Shown: piece after piece, positions 15,687 through 23,686 of the stretch
Position numbering within the stretch: position 1 is the stretch's first letter
How the letters are laid out: each line of letters begins with the position of its first letter
Assembly: GCA_047618505.1 (NCBI GenBank)
Contig: JBLHLB010000008.1
Coordinates: forward strand, 1 to 40,924
Origin: JBLHLB01 sp047618505
GTDB lineage: Bacteria; Planctomycetota; UBA1135; GCA-002686595
Direction: 5' to 3'
Length of the DNA: 40,924 nt
The notes under the pieces: model-generated
The model's database searches: none
What the model saw: only the letters and a program-made list of their open reading frames with translations
Told to the model about the DNA's origin: nothing
Program-made: the position numbers and the translations under genes

Positions 15687-17414
15687 CTAGTACCAATACC
15701 AGAGCAGACAGGAGAGCGCCCGGCGGACCTCGAGGCTCTTGAGGTCAAATAGCACGCGCTTCAAGCGCGGCGCGACCAAGTGACTCGGCCCGACGCGTGC
15801 GAGTCGATCCGCCACGTAGAGAACTTCGAGTTCGGAGGCAGCATCCCGCTCCACCAGGCGCAGGAGAAGCTCGCGCGAGTCATCATCCCGCGAACTCGAG
15901 ATCGCTCGAATCAGATCCAATCTCCGGACCGGGTCCTGCTCTTCCTTGAGGCGTTCGGAGATCTGTGCCCGGCCCTTGGCGCCGGTGTTGCCCGCTTGAA
16001 TCGTGATCCATTCGTGGGCAGGCAAGCCCTCGAGCCTTTCGCCCGGGTGGGCACGGGCCAGGTCGATCAAGGTGTCGGCTGCCCAAGCGGATGGCAACAT
16101 ACCGATGGCCTTGATTGTTCGGCGGCGGTCCTGGATCGGGGCTCCCTCATCCCTCTGGTGTCGTTCCTCAAGGGCAGCCTGAGCCCGCGCCAGCAGAGCC
16201 TCATCCGCTGCCACAACGCTACGCAGGGCAAGTAGCGCAGCCTGCAACGGTTCGGACTCTTCGGACTGTAATTGCGCGACTGCTCGGTCTGTGGCCTCGG
16301 GATCCCCATGAGACACAAGTCTCCCCAATGCCTGGGAGCGCGTCGACGGCACAGGATGGTCCAACAGACTCGCAATGGCATCACGACGCTCCTCGTTCCA
16401 ACCGTCGGCGAGGGCAAGGAAGTCCGCAGCAACTGCAACGACCTGATCGTTGTCGTCGTTGAGCACGACGCCGACCAAGGGATCGATCCAAGTCGTACTC
16501 CCCATGGCACGCACGAGCAGCATGCGCACGTTCCATGTGTTCTCGGAAAAACAACGCTCGATCCAACGGCGAGCAACCATATCTCCACCGGCAGCCCCGG
16601 CTGCCGCCAGGCTCACATCGATGTTGTAGTCGGCATACTTCCCTAGTAATGCCGCGCAATCAGCGCGCACGCCTGGATCATCGGACATGCACAACTCGGG
16701 AACCATCTGACTCCAAAGGGACCGCTCGGCCCCTTCGCGCATCCACTCCAGAACGACTTGTTCAGCGCGCGTGCGGTCCGCGCGGAATAGGGCCTGGGCC
16801 AGACCGGTTCGCATCAAGGATCCCTCTGGAGCAGCAAGTCGCTCCAGGAGCATGTCGAAGTCCTCCGGCAGGGCGTGGAAAAGCCGCAGCCCACTGACGG
16901 CCTGGGAGCGCACCGTTCCCTGGGGGTGATTGAAACCCAGGATTAGCAGCTCGTGGGCCGCTGGATCTGTCATGAGGTTGGCAACCCCGAGGGCATTCTC
17001 GATGTAGGGCGCATCGAAGGCGTTCGCATAGCTGCCCTCGATCAGGCGCCGCAGGACGGGAGTCGCGGGGGCGCCGATTGCAGCCAGCTCCTCGCGCGCA
17101 CGCTTCAGAACCTCGAGTTGACCATGGCTGAGCTTGTCAACCAGGCGATCGATCAACACCGATGACTGACCGATGTTTTCGCCGTAGAGCGAAGTCTGGG
17201 GACACTCCTTCAGGAGGTGGATGATACGTAGATCCAAGCGCAGAAGCGCGGCGTCTGAATCGGCTTGCGCGGCTTGTTGCTCGGCTTCTTCCCCGGGCTC
17301 GGGACCGGATGAATCATCGGAACAGCCGCAAAGTCCGAGAGCCACCACGAGCGCCAGGTGACCCAGGCCAATCGATTGCATCTTACGCCGTAGGAGCATG
17401 GAGTCAGTCATCAT
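15687..17414 (-). CDS. HEAT-repeat lipoprotein
   Basis: The protein has 575 residues from the ATG at 17414; ATGs at 17411, 17399 and 17381 are alternatives, all before the signal sequence. The signal ends in a lipobox (VVALGLCGC), so the mature protein should be lipidated. An acidic Glu/Gln/Asp/Ser-rich linker follows. From about residue 100 to the end there are degenerate HEAT/armadillo-like helical repeats (examples: TVRSQAVSGLRLF, VRADCAALLGKYAD, STRSQALGRLVSHGD, EPLQAALLALRSVV). No catalytic site is seen, so it is probably a scaffold or binding protein at a membrane surface. It is the last gene of the long minus-strand array, 22 bp after tolC, which suggests a link to envelope export. Ligand unknown. 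Confidence 0.8.
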   Translation of the reverse strand: MMTDSMLLRRKMQSIGLGHLALVVALGLCGCSDDSSGPEPGEEAEQQAAQADSDAALLRLDLRIIHLLKECPQTSLYGENIGQSSVLIDRLVDKLSHGQLEVLKRAREELAAIGAPATPVLRRLIEGSYANAFDAPYIENALGVANLMTDPAAHELLILGFNHPQGTVRSQAVSGLRLFHALPEDFDMLLERLAAPEGSLMRTGLAQALFRADRTRAEQVVLEWMREGAERSLWSQMVPELCMSDDPGVRADCAALLGKYADYNIDVSLAAAGAAGGDMVARRWIERCFSENTWNVRMLLVRAMGSTTWIDPLVGVVLNDDNDQVVAVAADFLALADGWNEERRDAIASLLDHPVPSTRSQALGRLVSHGDPEATDRAVAQLQSEESEPLQAALLALRSVVAADEALLARAQAALEERHQRDEGAPIQDRRRTIKAIGMLPSAWAADTLIDLARAHPGERLEGLPAHEWITIQAGNTGAKGRAQISERLKEEQDPVRRLDLIRAISSSRDDDSRELLLRLVERDAASELEVLYVADRLARVGPSHLVAPRLKRVLFDLKSLEVRRALSCLLWYWY

Positions 17415-17436
17415 GGAAGCGTGGTTTATTGCGGTC

Positions 17437-19164
17437 CTAATCTTCGTCCGGGGGAACTTGACTCTCGGGGAGTTGCTCCTCTGCGACAACCTGGAGATCA
17501 TCCCCTAGCACGCCCTCGGAGAAACGTAGACCTGCTAAGGCCTTCGCATAGGCAGCCCGGGCAGCACGCTCATTGGAGCGTGCCTCTGAAGAGGTCTTTT
17601 GAAACTCCAGCACCTGGAAAGTCGTCGATAGTCCATTGCGTTGACGCGCCTGCTCTGCGGCGAGTTGGCGCTCTGCAAGGTCTCGACTGGTTTCCGCGGC
17701 GGTCGCGGCGATCGCCCGGAAGCGCACCTCACGCACAGCGCCTCGGACATTCGAAAGGATCTCTAGTTCGCGCGTGTCATAGGCCAGCTTTGCATTGCGC
17801 AGAGCAGCGCGCGCGGAGCGATTGGCATTCTTGGCGGTCCGGTTCCCAAGGGGCAAGCTAAAGACCAGGGCGCCGCGATACTCGGGGAAGTCGAAGCCTG
17901 CCGCATCGGAAAAGGCGTCTCCAGGATCCACATCGAAGCCTGCGGAGCTAGCGGTCAACTCAAGGTCAAGCTGTGCGCGTCGATCGGATACGGAGCGCTC
18001 CAACTGCACCTCTGAAGCTTCCACATCAAAGCGTGCCTGGGCAAGTTCCGGACGTGAACGCAGTGCCTTAGCCAGGGACGCTCTCCAGGCCCCCGTATCC
18101 ACCCCCCCGTTCGACAAACTAGAGACGTCATCCGCATTCACCTCGGGCAGGCTTGTGGAGGGAATGATGGGCCAGTCCCAACCGGTTAAGGCCTCGGAAA
18201 GGTCGCCGCTCTCGGAGGGTTGCGATTGAAAAAGGAGTTCACGCAATGCGTCCTCACCGGCCAGGATGCTGTTCGCGGACTGAAGCAATTGCTCCCAGGA
18301 CTGCGCCAGGTTCGTCTCGGACTGGAGCACGTCCACTTCGGTACCGGCCCCGACCTCCAAGCGGCGTTGGTCCTGGAGCAACTGCTGTTGTCCCAGCTCG
18401 TAGGTCACGATGCTTACATCCAGCTGGTCACGAGCACTCACGAGGTCCCAGTAGGCGTTGTAGACATCCAAGAGCAGCTGTTGGCGCACCTGTTGCTCGG
18501 CGGCCTCTGTGCGCTGCATGACCACCTCTGACTGCCGCTGGCTCGTCGTGGCAAACCGTTCCCACGCTCCCTTCAAAAGCGGCTGAGTCACCATGGCCGT
18601 CACAACGTCTGTCGTCGACACATCGAAGGTCGCGAACTGGTTGTTTGTTCGGTTGTTCGTGCGCGCGTAGCTGAGGCTAAAATCGGCGCCGGTTCGGACG
18701 GGCCAGAGCAAGGACGACGAGAAGGACTGGCTATCCTCTTCGAGGAGGCTTGCACCTGAGAGACTACTATTGCCTTCACGCTCGCGGTCCATCAGCTCGG
18801 CACGGGCGGAGAGCACGGGGTCAAAGGCTCCCCAACTCCCCATAGCATCTAGGCGTGCGATTTCCGTCTGACCCTCAGCGGCCGACAAACCGAGGTTGTG
18901 GCGCAGGGCGACCTCCAGGGCCTCCTCCAGGGAGAGAGTCACGCTTTGGCTCTCGCTGCGCCACTTACGGGGATTCTCCAGACGGATCGCAGGCGCGAGC
19001 CCATCACCACGTCCTTGCCCCTGGGCGCCACCGGTGGCCTGGCCGGCGGTCGAGGATTCAGCCTGTGCAAGAGCAACTGTCACGAGGGGCCCTAGCAGGA
19101 CTGCAAGGACGGGCCACAGGCGAAACTGGGGACTGGTGCTGACGCAGATAACGGAGTCACTCAT
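17437..19164 (-). CDS. TolC-family outer-membrane efflux protein
   Basis: The protein has 575 residues from the ATG at 19164, followed by a signal peptide (LWPVLAVLLGPLVTVALAQA). The longer TTG frame to 19239 is featureless. Two homologous outer-membrane-factor halves are visible. The first starts at SLEEALEVALRHN (about 95-107) and contains the long helical segment QLLLDVYNAYWDLVSARDQL. The second starts near LAKALRSRPELAQARFDVEA and contains AREVRF-type helices and a final coiled-coil segment, QLAAEQARQRNGLSTTFQVL. TolC trimers form the outer-membrane channel of RND, ABC or type I export systems. No cognate pump or adaptor gene is in the window. It lies 110 bp after the ECF sigma / membrane-partner pair and may be controlled by it. 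Confidence 0.9.
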   Translation of the reverse strand: MSDSVICVSTSPQFRLWPVLAVLLGPLVTVALAQAESSTAGQATGGAQGQGRGDGLAPAIRLENPRKWRSESQSVTLSLEEALEVALRHNLGLSAAEGQTEIARLDAMGSWGAFDPVLSARAELMDREREGNSSLSGASLLEEDSQSFSSSLLWPVRTGADFSLSYARTNNRTNNQFATFDVSTTDVVTAMVTQPLLKGAWERFATTSQRQSEVVMQRTEAAEQQVRQQLLLDVYNAYWDLVSARDQLDVSIVTYELGQQQLLQDQRRLEVGAGTEVDVLQSETNLAQSWEQLLQSANSILAGEDALRELLFQSQPSESGDLSEALTGWDWPIIPSTSLPEVNADDVSSLSNGGVDTGAWRASLAKALRSRPELAQARFDVEASEVQLERSVSDRRAQLDLELTASSAGFDVDPGDAFSDAAGFDFPEYRGALVFSLPLGNRTAKNANRSARAALRNAKLAYDTRELEILSNVRGAVREVRFRAIAATAAETSRDLAERQLAAEQARQRNGLSTTFQVLEFQKTSSEARSNERAARAAYAKALAGLRFSEGVLGDDLQVVAEEQLPESQVPPDED

Positions 19165-19274
19165 GGGCGGAGGATAGGGTCGCCGAGGCCCCGCGGCCAC
19201 CACCAGATGGATGCCTACCAAGAACACACTCTCACCCAACGTTCAACACAGCCCCGAATGGGGGTGGGTCGGGA

Positions 19275-20243
19275 TCACCAGCCCCGCAAGGAGGAGAGAT
19301 CTGCGCCAAAGAGCTCGCGCAGGGCTGATTCTTCCTCGGCCCCCAGGGGCTGCGCAGGGAGGGACAATCCGGTACCGCCGGGAGCCTCCGAAGGCCAGTC
19401 GCCCTGGGCTCGGGCACGCCCCAGAACATGCAAGGCAAGGACATCTGCTGTCCCCGCTGTCTCGGCTAAGGCGAGCTCGTTCAGGAAACCGCCCAGCTCC
19501 GGGGGGCGCCCCAAGACCAAGCCACGATCCAGGGCTAAGAGAGCCAAAAGACTGCGCTCATCGCTTGAGCCACAAAGTTCGTCCAGTCTCGCCAGGGAGA
19601 TCGCCTGTCCTCCACCCGTAAGCAAACGCAGGCGCTCGCTGAAGAGAAGCTCGGGTGTAGGGACCTCGACGAGTTCTCCATCGAGAACTGAGGGATCCAC
19701 GGCGGGCAAGCCGAGCTGTGTCATCAACTTGAAGCGCGCTACGCGCCTGACATTCTCCTGGTTATCCAGGCGTCGTTCGGCCGCCTTGATTTCCTCCAAG
19801 ACTTCCGGTAACTCCACAACGATTTCCTCGGGCTCGTCCTCTTCCTCGATAGCCTCAGGGGGCTCGAAGCCCGTGAAGAAGCCCTGCTCGGGCGCTTCGG
19901 GTCGCAGGAGCACCCAAGCCACGGCCGGCAGAACCACGAAGCAATTCACAAAGAGCAAGGCTGCGGCCAGCCGTAACTGCGGTGACTGAACAAGTGAGTC
20001 ACGCACAAAGCTGAAGACCAGACGCAGATCTCCGCGCCAGCCGGGATCAAGTCGCGTAGTGCGCGCCAGGGTCGCGGTGATCAAGCGACGCTCGCGCGCT
20101 GACGTCCACTCAGAGCGTCGGTTCACGCGCGAAACGCCCGCCAACTCCTCCCGCAGGGAAGCCAACTCAGAGTCGCTCTGGGGTCCGGCAAGCTCCTCGA
20201 AGTCGCCCTCGGGGCCGCCGCCCACTTCCTTTGAAGTCGTCAC
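19275..20243 (-). CDS. single-pass membrane protein coupled to ECF sigma factor (candidate anti-sigma)
   Basis: The protein has 322 residues from a GTG codon at 20243, whose GTGA overlap with the sigma factor stop strongly suggests translational coupling and fixes the start. The N-terminal ~90 residues are charged and cytoplasmic-looking. One transmembrane helix follows at about 92-112 (LRLAAALLFVNCFVVLPAVA), then a very acidic linker (AIEEEDEPEEIVVELPEV) and a helical C-terminal domain probably outside the membrane. This topology and position match anti-sigma factors, but the zinc-finger H-x3-C-x2-C motif of the ZAS class is not visible, so assignment rests on context. It has no recognised family. 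RseP-type proteolysis would be a natural release route if it is an anti-sigma. Confidence 0.65.
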   Translation of the reverse strand: MTTSKEVGGGPEGDFEELAGPQSDSELASLREELAGVSRVNRRSEWTSARERRLITATLARTTRLDPGWRGDLRLVFSFVRDSLVQSPQLRLAAALLFVNCFVVLPAVAWVLLRPEAPEQGFFTGFEPPEAIEEEDEPEEIVVELPEVLEEIKAAERRLDNQENVRRVARFKLMTQLGLPAVDPSVLDGELVEVPTPELLFSERLRLLTGGGQAISLARLDELCGSSDERSLLALLALDRGLVLGRPPELGGFLNELALAETAGTADVLALHVLGRARAQGDWPSEAPGGTGLSLPAQPLGAEEESALRELFGADLSSLRGW

Positions 20244-20917
20244 TGTGGGTGACCCCCTTCGCTCGCCTTTCGCTGTTCGGCCCAATGACCCACGCTGGGA
20301 TCCACTCCGGGATCAACTCCCTTGTCCCCCAGGAGCTCGCGTAACTTACGCAGTGCATAGAACACTCGCGACTTAACGGTCCCCACGGGCACACCCAGGA
20401 CTTCTGAAATTTCGGGATAGGGCAGGCCCTCCATCATCGCCAAATCAAAGACCTCGCGGTGCATGGGCGACAACTCGAGAATCGCCCGGCGCAGGTGCTC
20501 GTCTTCTTCGTGAACAACGGCCTGGCGGCCGGGCGGCGGAAAACCACCGGGGCCGCTTTGGATCTGCTCGGGATGCAGCGTTTCCGCCAGGGAAGCGCTG
20601 TCTTCCCCCACCCGACCCTCCAGGGATATCGCCGCGGGACGAACTCCACGCCGCCTGCAGTCATCGATCCACAGATTGCGGGCAATCTGCAGGCAGAAGG
20701 CACCGAAGCGGTCCTGGGCCAGATAGCGTCCGGCGGTTTTGTGGAGTTTTAGGAACACGTCTTGGGTGAGGTCTTCGGCCCCGTGAAGTCCGGCGCCTTG
20801 CCTGCGGAACCAAGCCACGAGCAGCCGCGCGTGACTTCTCACAAAGGCCTCGAAGGGGGCGCGGTCGCCGTCCTGCAAAGCCTTCAGTGGGTCCGTATGA
20901 AAGGTCCAATCCCCCAT
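20240..20917 (-). CDS. ECF-type RNA polymerase sigma factor
   Basis: The protein has 225 residues. Region 2 is recognisable at about 20-90 (AEDLTQDVFLKLHKTA, then FGAFCLQIARNLWIDDCRRR). Region 4 is at about 145-195 (LSPMHREVFDLAMMEGLPYP, then EVLGVPVGTVKSRVFYALRKL), with the helix-turn-helix contacting the -35 element. A ~45-residue linker rich in Pro and Gly joins them. It lacks regions 1 and 3, as ECF factors do, and would direct RNA polymerase to a small regulon. The downstream membrane partner overlaps by 4 bp. It begins 56 bp after tsaE. A short C-terminal tail after region 4 (about 30 residues) is unremarkable. Confidence 0.92.
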   Translation of the reverse strand: MGDWTFHTDPLKALQDGDRAPFEAFVRSHARLLVAWFRRQGAGLHGAEDLTQDVFLKLHKTAGRYLAQDRFGAFCLQIARNLWIDDCRRRGVRPAAISLEGRVGEDSASLAETLHPEQIQSGPGGFPPPGRQAVVHEEDEHLRRAILELSPMHREVFDLAMMEGLPYPEISEVLGVPVGTVKSRVFYALRKLRELLGDKGVDPGVDPSVGHWAEQRKASEGGHPQ

Positions 20918-20972
20918 TAGGGTGACCCCTCAACGCACGCCGCTGGCTGCGGTTCGATCCTGACCGGGATTC

Positions 20973-21563
20973 TCACGAAGAAATCGGCTCGCCCCCGCCG
21001 GGACCGGGCTCCTCAGGATCGGACCCGGGGAGAAGCTCGACCCCCTCTAATGCCCCTGAGGACCTCCAGAGGTCCCTAAGTAGCGAATGCAGCTCGCTTT
21101 CCGCAGCGTCGGAGTCCCCGATGACAGAAAATTCCAGAGTCCGTCCGAGGCCTAGCCCCTGCTTTCCTAGCGGGCAGGGAGTCATGCGCAGGAGTAGGCG
21201 CGGAATCGGCAGCCAGTCCCGCACATTCTCCGACCACTCCACTAGGGCCACGCCGCTAGAACCAAGAAGATCAGCGGCCCCGGCCTCCAGGAACGCCTCC
21301 TCGCGCTCCGCCATCCAGGCATCCAGATGCCAAAAATGGAGTCGCCCCTCGTACTCCTGCATCAAGGTGTAAGTCGGACTGGTGACCGGCTCATCCACTC
21401 CCAGACCCCGGGCCAGGCCACGGGCGAAGGTAGTCTTGCCCGCCCCCATTTCGCCCTCCAGGGCCAGCACAACGCCGTCAAAGAGCAATCCGCCAAGGAG
21501 CTCCGCCAGGGCCTCTGTGGACTCGGGCGTGGAGCTCCTGAATTGAATGAGTGACTGATCCAT
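20973..21563 (-). CDS. tsaE: tRNA threonylcarbamoyladenosine biosynthesis ATPase TsaE
   Basis: TsaE is the P-loop ATPase that, with TsaB/TsaD, makes the t6A37 modification of ANN-decoding tRNAs. Motifs: Walker A GEMGAGKTT (about 37-45), VTSPTYTLMQEY, HLDAWM in place of the usual HxDxYR, and VEWSENVRDWLP, the family Glu-Trp region. At 196 residues it is somewhat longer than the usual ~150; the extra C-terminal ~40 residues are acidic, Pro/Gly-rich and end GPGGGEPISS, probably disordered. The gene starts 9 bp after thiL and is part of the continuous minus-strand array. No tsaB or tsaD is in the window. Confidence 0.92.
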   Translation of the reverse strand: MDQSLIQFRSSTPESTEALAELLGGLLFDGVVLALEGEMGAGKTTFARGLARGLGVDEPVTSPTYTLMQEYEGRLHFWHLDAWMAEREEAFLEAGAADLLGSSGVALVEWSENVRDWLPIPRLLLRMTPCPLGKQGLGLGRTLEFSVIGDSDAAESELHSLLRDLWRSSGALEGVELLPGSDPEEPGPGGGEPISS

Positions 21564-21572
21564 GCTTTTCCC

Positions 21573-22568
21573 CTATCCACCCAACCGAGTGCCGTGGACG
21601 TAACCGCCGCGACCTTTGAAGGGCGACCAGGACGCTTTGGATCCGGAGCGCACCCAAAGCTCTTGTCCTGACTCCCTTTCTGGCCCTGAAAGTCGCTCAA
21701 CCACGCGACCGATGCGCCGGAGTTCAGGCATCAAAGGGCAGCCTTCGGTCAAGAGCGCCAGGGCATCGGCCTCACCGGCGAAGGCGATCAACTCGTGATC
21801 CTCGCCGTCGGAGAGGGCGTGATCCAGGGCGCTCACTTGATCGGACTTCGCAAGCCTGTGTGCGTCCGCGTGCACCGGCACTTGATCGAGTTCGAGTTGA
21901 ATATCCACGCCCGAGCGCCTGGCCACGCGGGTCAAGTCCAAGGCAAGTCCATCGGATACATCCATCATTGCGCGCGCACCGCGGGCATAGAGCCAACGCC
22001 CTTCCTCCAGGCGTGGATGGATACAAAGGTGGCGTCCAAGAATGCTGCCCCCAAGGGCGCCCGTGAGCAGAACAACGTCACCCGCACGCGCATGTTCTCG
22101 CCCGGGGGGGACACCGGCGAATTCGAATTCCCCAAGTGCTGTCACCGCCAGACTCGTGGGTCCGTCACCGGCTGCAATATCTCCTCCTACCAAGGGCGCT
22201 CCGTAGGCATGTCCGCTGGCCCAGACGCCGCGCAGGACAGCGCGCAACCATTCTTCGGAAGCGGTCTCGCCGGAAGTCAGTCCGTCGTCGGCACGCAGGG
22301 TCAGGAGCAGAGCACGGGGTGTCGCGGCCGTAGCCGCCAAATCGGAAAGGGCGCGGCCCGCCGCCTTGCGCCCCACATCCTCAGGAGAGGCTTCCGCCAT
22401 GAAGTGTCGCCCTTCCACCAACTGATCCACGCAGAGGACGGGGCGCTTTAGGCCGGTCGCCAGAACAGCCGCGTCAGACCCCGGCTCGCCGACCACGCAA
22501 CCGCCTTCGTCTGCGCCCGCGCGCAGCTCGATAATGTAATCATGCAACCTGCTCTCCGACCAATTCAT
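21573..22568 (-). CDS. thiL: thiamine-monophosphate kinase
   Basis: ThiL phosphorylates TMP to thiamine pyrophosphate, the active cofactor, and shares the PurM fold. In 331 residues the family landmarks are present: the N-terminal EPGSDAAVL segment, the metal-binding CVDQLVEGRHF (normally TTDMLVEGVHF), GRKAAGRALSDLAATAA, GGDIAAGDGPTSLAVTALG, the strand-loop MMDVSDGLALDL, and LSDGEDHELIAF. Asp residues that bind Mg and the phosphates are in place. It follows the signal-peptidase-like gene by 10 bp and precedes tsaE by 9 bp, so with thiE it forms a thiamine sub-cluster. The thiamine-pathway neighbourhood supports the assignment. No TPP riboswitch is seen nearby. Confidence 0.93.
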   Translation of the reverse strand: MNWSESRLHDYIIELRAGADEGGCVVGEPGSDAAVLATGLKRPVLCVDQLVEGRHFMAEASPEDVGRKAAGRALSDLAATAATPRALLLTLRADDGLTSGETASEEWLRAVLRGVWASGHAYGAPLVGGDIAAGDGPTSLAVTALGEFEFAGVPPGREHARAGDVVLLTGALGGSILGRHLCIHPRLEEGRWLYARGARAMMDVSDGLALDLTRVARRSGVDIQLELDQVPVHADAHRLAKSDQVSALDHALSDGEDHELIAFAGEADALALLTEGCPLMPELRRIGRVVERLSGPERESGQELWVRSGSKASWSPFKGRGGYVHGTRLGG

Positions 22569-22578
22569 GGACGCAACC

Positions 22579-22995
22579 CTACCAGGGCAAGCCAGCGGCG
22601 ATCACAGCAACCACCGCATCCCGTCCCACAGGTCCCAATCGTCGGCTATCGACCGCGGGACAATCCTTGGCGTCGGCGACGATCCAAAGGTGTTCGTCAT
22701 CAAAAGGAGCCCAACCTGCAGGGCGATTCGCCTCGGGAAAATCGGGCTTCTCTATGACACGCCCAAGTAGCAGATCCTCTCCGTTTCGAAATAGGACCGC
22801 GTCACCCACATCTGCGGACTTCCAGCGATCCAGGAGCAGGCGTGTTCCCGTATCGAATTCCGCCAGTGGCGAGCAGCCCTCCTCCGGCAAGACGACCGAG
22901 TCATAGCGCAAGACCAGCACGGCGATGACGGCGGCCACAATGCTGTAACTGACGATCCGCGCGCGCTTTATAAACGGCCATCGCTTAACTGTCAT
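22579..22995 (-). CDS. signal peptidase I (S26)-like protein without the catalytic lysine
   Basis: The protein has 138 residues: a basic N-terminus, one membrane helix (about 12-29, RIVSYSIVAAVIAVLVL) and a periplasmic domain. The resemblance to S26 signal peptidases is motif-level. GCSPLAEFDTGTRLLLDRW resembles box B, VGDAVLFRNG resembles box C, and ADAKDCPAVDSRRLGPV closely matches box E (GDN..SxDSRxxGPV). At box D the K-R-V of active enzymes reads L-G-R-V, so the general-base lysine is missing. The serine in box B is uncertain, since Pro follows it directly. It is also shorter than active enzymes. It is probably a non-catalytic relative or a mis-assigned fold. Start ATG overlaps the thiE stop (ATGA). 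Confidence 0.65.
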   Translation of the reverse strand: MTVKRWPFIKRARIVSYSIVAAVIAVLVLRYDSVVLPEEGCSPLAEFDTGTRLLLDRWKSADVGDAVLFRNGEDLLLGRVIEKPDFPEANRPAGWAPFDDEHLWIVADAKDCPAVDSRRLGPVGRDAVVAVIAAGLPW

Positions 22996-23654
22996 GGGTT
23001 CCCCCAGGCGGATTGGTATTCATCGGTCGCTGCCCCTGGATCGGGAGCCCCAAGGATACCCCGCAGGACGACCATTCCCGAAGCTCCGCATGCACGCAGT
23101 TCGCTGGCGTCCGATGGGTGAAGTCCACCGATCGCCCACAGCGGCCCCGCATTCACCGCTTGGGCACGCTCCAGGGCGCACTCGAAACCATCGATACCGA
23201 CGGGCTCCTCCCAACCGATCTTCGATGGCGTGCTGTTCACCGGCCCGTGGAACAAGTAGTCGGCGCCGCGCCAATCTTTGGGGTCATCTTGTGCATGGGT
23301 CGAAAGCCCAAGGGCCACGGCAGGACCGACAACAGTCCGGGCCGCCGCGGGGCTGAGGGAGCGGAAGCCAAGGTGCAGGCCCTTCGCGACTCCTATCCCC
23401 GACCCCATCCCAGGCCTCGCGCCTAGGGCCACCATGTGCGCCCGGTCGTGCACACCGACCCACCGATCCCCCGACCTCGCAGAGGCCAGGACCTCCCCAA
23501 GGAGATCCCCAAAGGCGCGGTCGCTGAGGGTACGTTCCCGCAGAATTACAGCTGCAAGGCCCGCGTCAAACGCGCGTCTCAGACCCCGCAGAAACCGCAT
23601 GCAATCCGCAGGCACAAGGTCCCCCGGCGAAAGCGCCACGACGGTCGCAGGCAA
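22992..23654 (-). CDS. thiE: thiamine-phosphate synthase family protein (ThiE/TenI-like)
   Basis: ThiE joins the thiazole and pyrimidine phosphates to give thiamine monophosphate. The 220-residue TIM-barrel protein has LRERTLSDRAF (family LREK region), WVGVHDRAHMVALG, GLHLGFRS (family VHLGQ-D), LSTHAQDDPKDWRGADYLFH (family S-x-H near GADY-G), GPVNSTPSK and WAIGGLHPSD. The diphosphate-binding GPV-x-T-x-T-K loop has Ser-Pro-Ser before Lys, and the HLG-Q-D step is changed to HLGFRS, so a TenI-like or diverged activity is possible. The start is TTG at 23654; the ATG at 23600 is an alternative but would cut the first strand. It lies 32 bp after the Helicase_C_3 gene; its pairing with thiL supports a thiamine role. 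Confidence 0.82.
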   Translation of the reverse strand: MPATVVALSPGDLVPADCMRFLRGLRRAFDAGLAAVILRERTLSDRAFGDLLGEVLASARSGDRWVGVHDRAHMVALGARPGMGSGIGVAKGLHLGFRSLSPAAARTVVGPAVALGLSTHAQDDPKDWRGADYLFHGPVNSTPSKIGWEEPVGIDGFECALERAQAVNAGPLWAIGGLHPSDASELRACGASGMVVLRGILGAPDPGAATDEYQSAWGNP

Positions 23655-23686
23655 TGTAAGCCTGCTGCCGGATTGATCCTGCTGGT

